Source: Bradyrhizobium sp. NAS96.2
Lineage (GTDB): Bacteria; Pseudomonadota; Alphaproteobacteria; Rhizobiales; Xanthobacteraceae
Reading direction: 5' to 3'
Length of the DNA stretch: 54,569 nucleotides
NCBI RefSeq assembly: GCF_001908235.1
Contig: NZ_LGHK01000061.1
Location: 1 to 54,569, forward strand
Each line of letters starts with the position of its first letter. Position 1 is the first letter of the stretch. This document shows positions 1 to 7,678 of the stretch, one piece after another. A program made the position numbers and the translations under genes. The notes beneath the pieces were generated by a model. That model made no database searches, was not told where the DNA came from, and was given only the letters and a program-made list of their open reading frames with translations.

Positions 1-476
1 GCGAGCACCGTGGCGCCGGCATTGACCGCGCGTGGGCCGTCCGGCGTCTCGAACAACAGTCCGCCCCGCGCGTCCCATCCAACCCAGCGATGCCGGAATG
101 CGAACGCGACGCCCGCAGCGTCGAGCCGCCGCAGCCAGGCACGCAGCAGAGGCGAGGCCTTGAACGCCTTGGGAAACACGCGGCCGCTGCTGCCGACAAA
201 CGTCGGCTGGCCCAGCGCCGTGCACCAGGCGCGCAAAGCGTCCGGTGGAAACGCCTCGACCGCGACTTTGAGGCGCGGCATCGCCTCGCGATAGCGCGCA
301 AGGAAATCCGGCAGCGGCTCGGAGTGAGTGAGATTGAGCCCGCCGCGACCAGCTATCAGGAACTTGCGGCCGGCCGACGGCATCGCGTCGTAGACGGTGA
401 CGGCAACGCCACCTTGGGCGAGCACTTCCGCCGCCATCAGGCCGGCAGGTCCGGCTCCGATGACGGCGACGGTCAT
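1..476 (-). CDS. FAD/NAD(P)-dependent flavoprotein, HI0933/YhiN-like (3' end beyond window)
   Basis: Only the N-terminal 158 codons lie in the window. The start is the ATG at 476, two bases after the stop of the upstream SDR, so the two genes are very probably cotranscribed. The translation opens with a dinucleotide-binding fold: GAGPAG at residues 7-12 and an acidic residue ending the second strand (VYD, residue 30). This is followed by the Gly/Arg/Asn-rich GRKFLIAGRGGLNLTHSE stretch (36-53) that is characteristic of the HI0933/YhiN family of flavoproteins. The family is poorly characterised biochemically; FAD binding is a safe inference but the substrate is unknown. A closely related class is the 'TIGR03862' flavoproteins, which fits the N-terminus seen here. 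Confidence 0.75.
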   Translation of the reverse strand, partial: MTVAVIGAGPAGLMAAEVLAQGGVAVTVYDAMPSAGRKFLIAGRGGLNLTHSEPLPDFLARYREAMPRLKVAVEAFPPDALRAWCTALGQPTFVGSSGRVFPKAFKASPLLRAWLRRLDAAGVAFAFRHRWVGWDARGGLLFETPDGPRAVNAGATVL

Positions 477-478
477 GC

Positions 479-1396
479 TCAGAGCTTGATCCCGGCCCGC
501 GCGGCGGCTTGGGCGACATACTTCTGCGTCTGCTCGAACGCGCCCTGCAGCGCCTTCGCGGTCGACATGTCGCTGATCGCGGCAAAATGCGCGGCGACGC
601 CGTCCGGCGTCCACTCCGACTGCGGCAGGTTGACGCCTTCGGTCTCCAGCACGCGGATCACCGCGAACGAGCCGGCGCCGGCACCCATGATGGTGCGCGT
701 CGGCGCGTCTTCGCTGAGCAGGAATTCGACCGCCGGCGTGATCGCCTCCGGCTTCATCAACTGCAGCGCCTGCGGCGGCAGCAGTTCCTCGGTCATGCGG
801 GTCGCCGCCGTCGGCGAGATGGTGTTGACCTTGATGTTGTTCTTGCGGCCCTCTTCGGCGAGCACGTTCATCAGGCCGACCATGCCGGCCTTCGCCGCGC
901 CGTAATTGGCCTGGCCGAAATTGCCGAACAGGCCCGACGACGAGGTCGTCAGCACGATGCGGCCGTAGTTGCGCTCGCGCATGCCGGCCCACACCGCCTT
1001 GCAGCAGTAGAACGTGCCGGTCAGATGCACGTCGAGCACCTTGGCCCAATCGGCAACCTCCATCTTGGCGAACGACTTGTCGCGCAGGATGCCGGCATTG
1101 GCACAGAGCAGATCGACGCTGCCCCATTCCTTGGTGGCGCGCTCGACCATTGCGGTGACCTGCTCGAAGTTCGAGACGTCGGCGCCGTCGGCCATCGCGG
1201 TGCCGCCGGCCTTGCGGATCTCCTCGACCACGGTCTCGGCCGGCGACAGCGAGCCGCCGGTGCCGTCGCGCGCGCCGCCGAAATCATTGACCACGACCTT
1301 GGCGCCGCGGCTGGCGAGCCCCAGCGCATGCGCCCGCCCAAGACCATTGCCCGCGCCGGTGACGATAGCGACGCGTCCGTCAAACCTGATTGCCAT
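479..1396 (-). CDS. SDR family oxidoreductase, MFE-2-like (3R)-hydroxyacyl-CoA dehydrogenase
   Basis: A 305-residue short-chain dehydrogenase. The cofactor loop TGAGNGLG is at residues 13-20, Asp38 ends the second strand (predicting NAD(H)), NAG is at 100-102, and the catalytic Ser152/153, Tyr165 and Lys169 are in order. The insert VVNDFGGARDGTGGS after strand 2 is the signature of the hydroxyacyl-CoA dehydrogenase domain of multifunctional enzyme type 2, so the likely substrate is a (3R)-3-hydroxyacyl-CoA. A longer reading with 30 extra residues is possible, but it runs into the palindromic repeat; the ATG at 1396, with AGGAA upstream, gives the family N-terminus. It lies downstream of a MaoC hydratase and acyl-CoA synthetase on the same strand, which together make a plausible R-specific beta-oxidation set. 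Confidence 0.85.
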   Translation of the reverse strand: MAIRFDGRVAIVTGAGNGLGRAHALGLASRGAKVVVNDFGGARDGTGGSLSPAETVVEEIRKAGGTAMADGADVSNFEQVTAMVERATKEWGSVDLLCANAGILRDKSFAKMEVADWAKVLDVHLTGTFYCCKAVWAGMRERNYGRIVLTTSSSGLFGNFGQANYGAAKAGMVGLMNVLAEEGRKNNIKVNTISPTAATRMTEELLPPQALQLMKPEAITPAVEFLLSEDAPTRTIMGAGAGSFAVIRVLETEGVNLPQSEWTPDGVAAHFAAISDMSTAKALQGAFEQTQKYVAQAAARAGIKL

Positions 1397-1415
1397 GCCG
1401 AAAATTCCTGTTCTT

Positions 1416-1560
1416 CCCTTCTCCCCTTGTGGGAGCAGGTGGCGCGCAAGCGCGCCGGATGAGGGGTTCTCTCCACGGATGAGCACGCGGAGAGAGACCC
1501 CTCACCCGGCTTCATCTCGCTCCGCTCGATTTCGCCACCCTCTCCCACAAGGGGAGAGGG
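1416..1560. repeat. Intergenic palindromic repeat (CTCACCC/CTCCCC family)
   Basis: Two arms, CTCCCCTTGTGGGAG near 1421 and CTCCCACAAGGGGAGAGG at the far end, are inverted relative to each other around internal inverted GATGAGGGG and CCCCTCACC sequences. The same family recurs at 27147-27301 and 29813-29936. It sits just upstream of the SDR start, between the SDR and the small gene at 1652. Confidence 0.7.
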
Positions 1561-1651
1561 TGCATGCCCGAGCGGCATGAAAAGGTTGAGGACTTTTGAG
1601 CAGCGATGGATGGCCGGGTCAAGTGCGGCACTGACCGGCCAAGGGGGCGCG

Positions 1652-1798
1652 TTAGACCGCTGGGGTCATCGATCCGCAGGGCTTCAGGCTTTTGAGCAGG
1701 TGCCCGCTCCAGCACTCGTGATGCTCCTGGGCGTAGCTCATCGAGCCAATCAGAAGCAAACCGACTACGACAAGTCCGGCGACGATGTTTTGCACCAT
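1652..1798 (-). CDS. Small secreted protein, 48 aa, two cysteines
   Basis: The translation begins with a textbook signal peptide: a short N-region, a hydrophobic core of Val/Leu/Ile from about residue 5 to 17, and an SYA/Q cleavage site after residue 23. The predicted mature peptide is only about 25 residues and has His26-His27, Cys29 and Cys41, so a disulfide or metal site is possible. The ATG at 1798 is preceded by GGGAG at a good distance; an upstream in-frame ATG would add 16 residues and spoil the signal peptide. I do not recognise a family. Its position between two repeats and its separate spacing suggest its own transcription unit. It could be non-coding, but the signal peptide is better than chance. 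Confidence 0.5.
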   Translation of the reverse strand: MVQNIVAGLVVVGLLLIGSMSYAQEHHECWSGHLLKSLKPCGSMTPAV

Positions 1799-1906
1799 GG
1801 CTGCCACTCCCGGGACCGCACCGCCTGAAGGGGGCATGATGGACACCAGGGGCCGAAGCCGTCAATGCACTACTTGGACTTAGCAGCTTGGATCAAGCAG
1901 GTTCGC

Positions 1907-1936
1907 TCCACCTCTTCCGCTTGCGGAAAAGGTGGA
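1907..1936. other. Strong stem-loop, possible terminator
   Basis: TCCACCTCTTCCGC (1907-1920) pairs with GCGGAAAAGGTGGA (1923-1936), 13 of 14 positions complementary with a 2-nt gap between arms. There is no clear T-run on either side, so intrinsic termination is uncertain. It lies downstream of the MaoC gene and upstream of the 48-aa gene on the minus strand. Confidence 0.45.
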
Positions 1937-1951
1937 GCTACTCAACCATCT

Positions 1952-2063
1952 GCTAGAGCCCTTTCCGTTCCGTTCCTATTGAATCGGAACGGGGCTCTGG
2001 ATTCCAGTTCGGACGCGTTTTCTTCACGCGAACCGGCGTCCACTTCGCTGGAAAGCGCTCTAG
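1952..2063. repeat. Intergenic palindromic repeat (AGAGCGCTTTCCAGC type)
   Basis: The segment runs from TAGAGCCCTTTCCGTTCC to GGAAAGCGCTCTAGC, with outer inverted arms and an inner GTTCCGATTC/GAATCGGAAC inverted pair near 1970-1990. It matches the general design of short palindromic elements found between genes in rhizobial genomes. It overlaps the last few bases of the MaoC gene. Confidence 0.6.
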
Positions 2064-2539
2064 CTGAAATAGATCAAGCCGAGCCAGTCGGCGACCAGCG
2101 CGGGCTTGTCCTCGCCCTCGATCTCCACCGTGACATTGGTGCGCGACAGCAGTTCCTTCGGCTTGCGCAGCGTGGCTTCGGCCAGCACGAAGCGGCCGCG
2201 GACACGCTTTCCGGAGCGCACCGGCGAGATGAAGCGCAGCTTGTCGAAGCCGTAATTGACGCCCATCGCGGTGCCCTCGAGCACCGGCATCACCTCGTAG
2301 GACATGATCGACAGCAGCGACATCGTGAGGAAGCCGTGGGCGATCGTGGTGCCGAACGCGGTCTCCTTCTTCGCACGCTCGGGATCGACGTGGATGAACT
2401 GGTGGTCCTCGATCACGTCGGCATAGGTATCGATGCGGCCCTGATCGAGCAGATGCCACGAGGACACGCCGATCTCCTTGCCGACCATGCCCTGGTAGGT
2501 TTCCAGCGACACCGGCGGCTTCTTCCAGACTTCATTCAT
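2060..2539 (-). CDS. MaoC family dehydratase, (R)-specific enoyl-CoA hydratase-like
   Basis: A 159-residue single hot-dog protein. The hydratase-2 motif is present as DHQFIHVD, with Asp45 and His50 at the spacing of the catalytic Asp/His pair of (R)-specific enoyl-CoA hydratases, followed by GTTIAHGF at 63-70. Members hydrate trans-2-enoyl-CoA to (3R)-hydroxyacyl-CoA. The start ATG at 2539 has an excellent AGGAGG about seven bases upstream. Only 11 bases separate it from the acyl-CoA synthetase stop, so both are in one operon; the SDR further down could oxidise its product. The exact chain length is not visible from sequence. Confidence 0.88.
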   Translation of the reverse strand: MNEVWKKPPVSLETYQGMVGKEIGVSSWHLLDQGRIDTYADVIEDHQFIHVDPERAKKETAFGTTIAHGFLTMSLLSIMSYEVMPVLEGTAMGVNYGFDKLRFISPVRSGKRVRGRFVLAEATLRKPKELLSRTNVTVEIEGEDKPALVADWLGLIYFS

Positions 2540-2550
2540 TGGCTAACCTC

Positions 2551-4275
2551 CTAACCGGAGGTCCGCACCTTCTGCAGCTCCGGAAATTCTTCCTCGCGGA
2601 ACTCGGCTCCGCGCAACGCATCGTTTCTGACATCGTCATGTTCGAGCCGGCGCAACTGCACCCGACGGATTTTTCCAGAAATCGTCTTGGGCAGCTCGGT
2701 GACCAGCTCGATCTTGCGGATGCGTTTAAACGGTGCGAGCCGCGTGTGCAAATGTTTGAAGATCGACAGCGCCGTCTCCGGGCTGCGCTCGACGCCGGAG
2801 ACCAGCAGCACATAGGCCTTGGGGACCGCGAGCCGGATCGGGTCCGGACTCGGCACCACGGCGGCCTCGGCCACCGCATCATGCTCGAGCAGCACGCTCT
2901 CGAGCTCGAACGGCGAGATGCGGTAGTCGGAGGATTTGAACACGTCGTCGGTGCGGCCGACGAAGGTGAGATAGCCCTCGTCATCGGTAAACACGACGTC
3001 GCCGCTGCGATAGATCTCGCCATCGGTACCGATCAGCCTGCCGTCGTCGCCCTGATAGCCCTGCATCAGTCCCGCCGGCCTGGCGGCGCCGAGCAACAAG
3101 GTCACCTCGCCCTCCTTCGCGGCGTGGCCGTCACTATCGGTGACCTGCACCCGATAACCCGGCAGTGGACGGCCCATCGAGCCGACCTTGACCTTCTGCC
3201 CCGGCGAGTTGCCGGCCAGCGCCGTGGTCTCGGTCTGGCCGTAGCCGTCGCGGATGGTGAGGCCCCAGGCCGATTTGACCTGGTCGATGATCTCAGGATT
3301 GAGCGGCTCGCCGGCGCCGCAGACCTCGCGCAGCGAGACCTTGAAGCTTGCGAGGTCTTCCTGGATGAACATCCGCCACACCGTCGGCGGCGCGCACAGC
3401 GTGGTGACGCCGCAGCCGCCGATGATCGAGAGCAGGCTCTTCGCCTCGAAGCGTGGCTGGTTGGCGATAAAGATCGTCGCGCCGGCATTCCACGGCGCGA
3501 AGAAACAGCTCCAGGCATGCTTGGCCCAGCCGGGCGAGGAGATGTTGAGATGGACGTCGCCGGGCTGCAGGCCGATCCAGTACATGGTCGAGAGATGGCC
3601 GACCGGATAGCTGCGCTGGCTGTGCCGCACCAGTTTCGGCTTTGCCGTAGTGCCCGAGGTGAAATACAGCAGCATCGGGTCGTCGGCCTTGGTCGGGCCG
3701 TCGGCGGTGAAAGCGTCCGACGCCTTCGCTGCATCCTCGAACGGCAGCCATCCGTCCTGCGGCTGCGTCGCGCCGACCACGACGCGGACGAGCTTGTCGC
3801 TGCCGAGGCCTGCGAACTTCGCGACCTGATCCTGCGTCGCAACCACCGCCTTCGCCTTGCCGCGATCGAGCCGGTCGCGCAGTTCATCCGCTGTCAATAG
3901 CGTGGTCGCTGGGATCACAACGACGCCGAGCTTCATCGCCGCCAGCATGGTCTCCCACAGCGGCACCACATTGCCGAGCAGCAGCAGCAGATGATCGCCG
4001 CGCTTCAGCCCCTGCGCCCGCAGGAAATTTGCCACTTGATTGGAACGGCGCGACAGCTCGGCGAACGACAGCTTGGTCTCGTTGCCGCTGGCGGCATCGA
4101 CGATCCATAGCGCCGCCCGGTCACGGCTGTCGGCATTGCGCGCGAGCTCGGCGTCGAACCAGTCCAGCGCCCAGTTGAACGGCACCGGATCCGGCCAGCG
4201 GAATCCCTTCACCGCCGCGTCGTAGTCGGTGCGGTGCTTGAGCAGAAAGGCGCGTGCGTCCTGAAATGTGGTCAT
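2551..4275 (-). CDS. AMP-dependent acyl-CoA synthetase
   Basis: A 574-residue adenylate-forming ligase that activates a carboxylic acid to its CoA thioester with ATP. The ATP-binding loop TSGTTAKPK is at residues 206-214. DGYGQTET, the YRSGDVV core with GRTDDVFKSSDYRISPFELE, and the C-terminal PKTISGKIRR with the catalytic lysine are all present. The length and N-terminus resemble medium-chain or acetyl-CoA-synthetase-like enzymes. I chose the ATG at 4275 (MTTFQDAR); an upstream in-frame ATG adds 23 residues with no family character. It leads a likely operon with the MaoC gene. It lies downstream of the valine genes but is separated from them by a palindromic repeat, so cotranscription with them is uncertain. 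Confidence 0.9.
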   Translation of the reverse strand: MTTFQDARAFLLKHRTDYDAAVKGFRWPDPVPFNWALDWFDAELARNADSRDRAALWIVDAASGNETKLSFAELSRRSNQVANFLRAQGLKRGDHLLLLLGNVVPLWETMLAAMKLGVVVIPATTLLTADELRDRLDRGKAKAVVATQDQVAKFAGLGSDKLVRVVVGATQPQDGWLPFEDAAKASDAFTADGPTKADDPMLLYFTSGTTAKPKLVRHSQRSYPVGHLSTMYWIGLQPGDVHLNISSPGWAKHAWSCFFAPWNAGATIFIANQPRFEAKSLLSIIGGCGVTTLCAPPTVWRMFIQEDLASFKVSLREVCGAGEPLNPEIIDQVKSAWGLTIRDGYGQTETTALAGNSPGQKVKVGSMGRPLPGYRVQVTDSDGHAAKEGEVTLLLGAARPAGLMQGYQGDDGRLIGTDGEIYRSGDVVFTDDEGYLTFVGRTDDVFKSSDYRISPFELESVLLEHDAVAEAAVVPSPDPIRLAVPKAYVLLVSGVERSPETALSIFKHLHTRLAPFKRIRKIELVTELPKTISGKIRRVQLRRLEHDDVRNDALRGAEFREEEFPELQKVRTSG

Positions 4276-4318
4276 CTTCTTCCGAGCCCGTTGATTGGCA
4301 ACCAGCGTCACCGTCAAG

Positions 4319-4409
4319 CGTAGCCCGGATGGAGCGAAGCGCAATCCGGGGGCGGTCGCGCCGATCGAGAAAGCTGTCCCGGATTTCGCTGCGCTCCATC
4401 CGGGCTACG
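4319..4409. repeat. Palindromic repeat (GTAGCCCGGATGGAGCG family)
   Basis: CGTAGCCCGGATGGAGCG at the left end and its inverted partner CGCTCCATCCGGGCTACG at the right flank a variable centre. A second copy is at 15031-15115. It lies between the acyl-CoA synthetase start and the mmsB stop. Confidence 0.75.
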
Positions 4410-4418
4410 AGCGGTCAG

Positions 4419-5306
4419 CTACTTCCCAGCGAGGCTGCGAACGTGCTGGATAATTCCGGAAAAGTCGACCCCGCCATGGCCCGACGCGTCGAAGGTCTTA
4501 TAGAGCTCCTGCGCATGCTTGCCGAGCGGCGTCACCGCGCCGGCGGCATTGGCGGCATCCTGTGCCAGCGTCAGGTCCTTCACCATCAGGTTGGAGGCGA
4601 AACCCGGCTTGTAATCATTGTTCGCGGGCGACGTCGGAACGGGACCGGGAACCGGGCAATAGGTCGTCAGCGACCAGCACTGCCCCGACGAGGTCGAAGC
4701 GACGTCGAACAGCGCCTGGTGCGACAGGCCGAGCTTCTCGGCGAGCACGAAGGCCTCGCCGACCGCGATCATCGAAATGCCGAGGATCATGTTGTTGCAG
4801 ATCTTGGCCGCCTGCCCCGCGCCGCCGGCGCCGCAATGCACGATCTTCTTGCCCATGTTGGCCAGCATCGGCTGAGCCGCCGCGAAGGCCTGCGCCTCAC
4901 CGCCGCACATGAAGGTCAGCGTCGCGCCCTTGGCGCCGCCGGTACCGCCGGAGACCGGCGCATCGACCGAGGCCATGCCGTGCTTGGCAGCGAGCGCATG
5001 CGCCTGCTTGGCGCTCTCGACGTCGATGGTCGAGCAGTCGATGATCAGCGCGCCCTTAGCCATCGCGGGAAGCACTTCGTTCCAGACGCCGAGCACATGC
5101 TTGCCGGCGGGCAGCATGGTGATGACGATATCGGCGCCCTTCACGGCAGCAACGCCGCTCTCGGCGATCGCGGCACCGTCGCTTTTGGCCTGATCGCGGG
5201 ATGCAGCGACCAGATCGAACGCGGTCACCTTGTGGCCGGCCTTGACCAGATTGGCCGCCATCGGCCCGCCCATATTGCCGAGCCCGATGAATGCGACGTT
5301 TGCCAT
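4419..5306 (-). CDS. mmsB: 3-hydroxyisobutyrate dehydrogenase
   Basis: A 295-residue beta-hydroxyacid dehydrogenase, full length for the family. The N-terminal NAD-binding motif GLGNMGGPMA is at residues 8-17, the substrate-binding DAPVSGGTGGA at about 116-126, and GAGQAAKICNN near 170 carries the catalytic lysine. The C-terminal half keeps the all-helical domain. The enzyme oxidises 3-hydroxyisobutyrate to methylmalonate semialdehyde in valine catabolism. Its neighbours are the hydrolase that makes its substrate (5332) and, beyond isobutyryl-CoA dehydrogenase, the dehydrogenase that uses its product (mmsA, 7679). The family also includes tartronate semialdehyde reductase, but this context fits MmsB best. 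Confidence 0.93.
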   Translation of the reverse strand: MANVAFIGLGNMGGPMAANLVKAGHKVTAFDLVAASRDQAKSDGAAIAESGVAAVKGADIVITMLPAGKHVLGVWNEVLPAMAKGALIIDCSTIDVESAKQAHALAAKHGMASVDAPVSGGTGGAKGATLTFMCGGEAQAFAAAQPMLANMGKKIVHCGAGGAGQAAKICNNMILGISMIAVGEAFVLAEKLGLSHQALFDVASTSSGQCWSLTTYCPVPGPVPTSPANNDYKPGFASNLMVKDLTLAQDAANAAGAVTPLGKHAQELYKTFDASGHGGVDFSGIIQHVRSLAGK

Positions 5307-5331
5307 GGGAAGTCCTCCGCTTGCGACGTTT

Positions 5332-6411
5332 CTATTTGCTGTCAGGAAATTTCAGTTCGTCGGCGCCGATCTCGGCGAAGTAAGGCGCCAGCATCTCCGC
5401 CGTCACATCCTCGATCCTGGGCGGCGACCATTTCGGATTGCGGTCCTTGTCGATCACGGCGGCGCGCACGCCCTCGCGGAAATCGTCGCTGGCGAACACC
5501 TCGAGCGCCGCGCGATATTCACGCACCAGGCACTCCTCCAACGTCTCGGTCGCCCGCGCCAGCCGCAGCAGTTTCAGCGTCACCACCATGCCGCGCGGCG
5601 ATTTTTCGCCGAGCGTCTTCAGTGTAGCCTGCGCAAACTCCGAGCCGTCGCGCTCAAGCGCAGCGACGATGTCTTCCATTCGGTCGAAGCCGAACAGGGC
5701 GTTGATCGTCGGCCGCTTCCCCGCCAAGGGAACCCCGGCATGAGCCACCGCAAAACGGTTGATAAGGTTGGTGACGTCGACCGCGGTCGCTCCCCGACGT
5801 ACTCTTGTCAGCGCCTCTCGTAGCTCCGGCAATTCGGTCGCTGGGACTATGGTATCAGCGAATCTGGCATGGATCGCGTCCATACAGTTCATGGGCTGAC
5901 CTGTAAGACCAAAGTAAGTCCCGATCTCGCCCGGCGAACGCGACAGCAGATAGGTGCCGCCGACATCGGGGAAGAAGCCGAGGCCGACCTCGGGCATCGC
6001 GAGTTTGGTTCGCTCCGTCACCACGCGGTGGCTGCTGTGCGCCGACAGCCCGACGCCGCCGCCCATCACGATGCCGTCCATGAAGGCGACATAGGGTTTT
6101 GGGAATTTCTTGATCCGCGCGTTGAGAATGTACTCGTCACGCCACAGGATCTTGCCGAGGTCACCCTTGACCTTCGAGCTTTCCCAGAGCGCGCGGATGT
6201 CGCCGCCGGCGCACAGGCCGCGCTCGCCGGCGCCTTCCAGCACGATGACCGAAACCTCGGGATCGGCCTCGAACGCGTCGAGCGCCCTGTCGATGTCGTG
6301 GAACATCTCCAGCGTCACGGCATTGATCGCCTTCGGCCGGTTGAGCCGGATAATGCCGGCCGCGCCCTCCTTGCGTGCGATCAGATCGCCTTCCGCGGCA
6401 ACATCGTTCAT
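5332..6411 (-). CDS. 3-hydroxyisobutyryl-CoA hydrolase (crotonase superfamily)
   Basis: A 359-residue crotonase-fold protein, longer than simple enoyl-CoA hydratases and the right size for 3-hydroxyisobutyryl-CoA hydrolase. The oxyanion-hole segments are LCAGGDIRAL (66-75) and IVMGGGVGLS (114-123). The hydrolase signature MPEVGLGFFPDVGG contains Glu141 and Asp149, which match the catalytic pair of the human enzyme. It releases free 3-hydroxyisobutyrate so that MmsB can act. The start ATG overlaps the stop of the isobutyryl-CoA dehydrogenase gene (ATGA), which indicates translational coupling. The mmsB start is only 25 bases further on. Confidence 0.92.
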   Translation of the reverse strand: MNDVAAEGDLIARKEGAAGIIRLNRPKAINAVTLEMFHDIDRALDAFEADPEVSVIVLEGAGERGLCAGGDIRALWESSKVKGDLGKILWRDEYILNARIKKFPKPYVAFMDGIVMGGGVGLSAHSSHRVVTERTKLAMPEVGLGFFPDVGGTYLLSRSPGEIGTYFGLTGQPMNCMDAIHARFADTIVPATELPELREALTRVRRGATAVDVTNLINRFAVAHAGVPLAGKRPTINALFGFDRMEDIVAALERDGSEFAQATLKTLGEKSPRGMVVTLKLLRLARATETLEECLVREYRAALEVFASDDFREGVRAAVIDKDRNPKWSPPRIEDVTAEMLAPYFAEIGADELKFPDSK

Positions 6412-7553
6412 CGCGCGCCCTCGATCAATTTGCGCGACACGATCAGCCGCATGATTTCATTGGTGCCTTCGAGGATCTGGTGCACGCGCAGATCGCGCAC
6501 GATCTTCTCGACGCCGTATTCGCTGAGGTAACCGTAGCCGCCGTGCAGTTGCAGCGCCTGGTTGGCGACCTCGAAGCCGACATCGGTGCCGAAGCGCTTC
6601 GCCATCGCGCACAGCATTGAGGCGTCGGAGTCCTTGCGATCGAGCGCCGCCGCCGCACGCCACAGGAAGGTGCGCGCGGCTTCCAGCTCGGTCGCCATGT
6701 CGGCGATCTTGAATTGCAGCGCCTGGAATTCGTCGAGGCGCTTTCCAAAGGCCTTGCGGTCCTTCATGTAGGCCAGCGCCTTGTCGAGCGCCGCCTGCGC
6801 GCCGCCGAGCGAGCACGCCGCAATGTTGAGACGGCCGCCGTCGAGGCCGGCCATCGCGATCTTGAAGCCGATGCCCTCCTCGCCGAGCCGGTTCTCGACC
6901 GGCACGCGGGCATTCTCGAAAATCACGGCGCGGGTCGGCTGCGCGTTCCAGCCCATCTTGCGTTCGTTGTTGCCGAACGACACACCCGGCATCTTGCCGT
7001 CGATCACGATGGTCGAGACGCCGCCCGGGCCATCGCCGCCGGTGCGAACCATCGCCACCAGCAGATCGGTGCTGCCGGCACCCGAGATGAACTGCTTCTG
7101 GCCGTTTAGCACGTAGTGATCGCCGTCGCGCACCGCGCGGGTGCGCAACGCAGCCGCATCGGAGCCGGCGCCTGGCTCGGTCAGGCAGTAGCTCGCGATC
7201 AGCTCCATGGTGCAGAGCTTCGGCAGCCATTGGTGGCGCTGGGTGTCGTTGCCATAGGCATCGATCATCCAGGACGCCATGTTGTGGATCGAGATGAAGG
7301 CCGACGTGGTCGGGCAGCCGGTCGCCAGCGCCTCGAAGATCAACGCGGCGTCGAATCGCGTCATCGCCGAGCCGCCGACGTCGTCCTTGATATAGATGCC
7401 GCCGATGCCGAGGCCTGCCGCCTCGCGCATCACATCCACCGGAAAGTGCTTCTTCTCGTCCCACTCGAGCGCGTGCGGCGCGATCCTCGAAGCCGCAAAC
7501 GCCCTTGCCATGTCGCGAACCGCGATCTGGTCCTCGTTGAGAGCGAACTGCAT
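6408..7553 (-). CDS. Isobutyryl-CoA dehydrogenase-like acyl-CoA dehydrogenase
   Basis: A 381-residue flavin acyl-CoA dehydrogenase. Typical elements are CLTEPGAGSDAAAL (FAD/substrate binding), the GGYGYLSEYGVEK segment, and the C-terminal ILEGTNEIMR in which Glu362 is the expected catalytic base. It resembles the ACAD8 isobutyryl-CoA dehydrogenase class, which converts isobutyryl-CoA to methacrylyl-CoA in valine breakdown. Its coupling to 3-hydroxyisobutyryl-CoA hydrolase and proximity to mmsA and mmsB support that substrate; a branched short-chain acyl-CoA of another kind is the alternative. No separate enoyl-CoA hydratase gene lies between them, so methacrylyl-CoA hydration must be done by a crotonase elsewhere. 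Confidence 0.88.
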   Translation of the reverse strand: MQFALNEDQIAVRDMARAFAASRIAPHALEWDEKKHFPVDVMREAAGLGIGGIYIKDDVGGSAMTRFDAALIFEALATGCPTTSAFISIHNMASWMIDAYGNDTQRHQWLPKLCTMELIASYCLTEPGAGSDAAALRTRAVRDGDHYVLNGQKQFISGAGSTDLLVAMVRTGGDGPGGVSTIVIDGKMPGVSFGNNERKMGWNAQPTRAVIFENARVPVENRLGEEGIGFKIAMAGLDGGRLNIAACSLGGAQAALDKALAYMKDRKAFGKRLDEFQALQFKIADMATELEAARTFLWRAAAALDRKDSDASMLCAMAKRFGTDVGFEVANQALQLHGGYGYLSEYGVEKIVRDLRVHQILEGTNEIMRLIVSRKLIEGAR

Positions 7554-7583
7554 CGCGCCGCCTATACTTGAAGGTTACCCCAT

Positions 7584-7668
7584 CGTCATTGCGAGGAGCG
7601 AAGCGACGAAGCAATCCATTCCTCCACGCGGGGGATAGATGGATTGCTTCGCTGCGCTCGCAATGACG
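7584..7668. repeat. Palindromic repeat (CGTCATTGCGAG family, copy 1)
   Basis: CGTCATTGCGAGGAGCGAAG and its inverted partner CGCTCGCAATGACG enclose AAGCAATCCAT and ATGGATTGCTTCG. Other copies are at 19082, 22098 and 46122. It lies between mmsA and the isobutyryl-CoA dehydrogenase gene, inside what is otherwise a valine operon. Confidence 0.85.
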
Positions 7669-7678
7669 GCCCTGGAAA

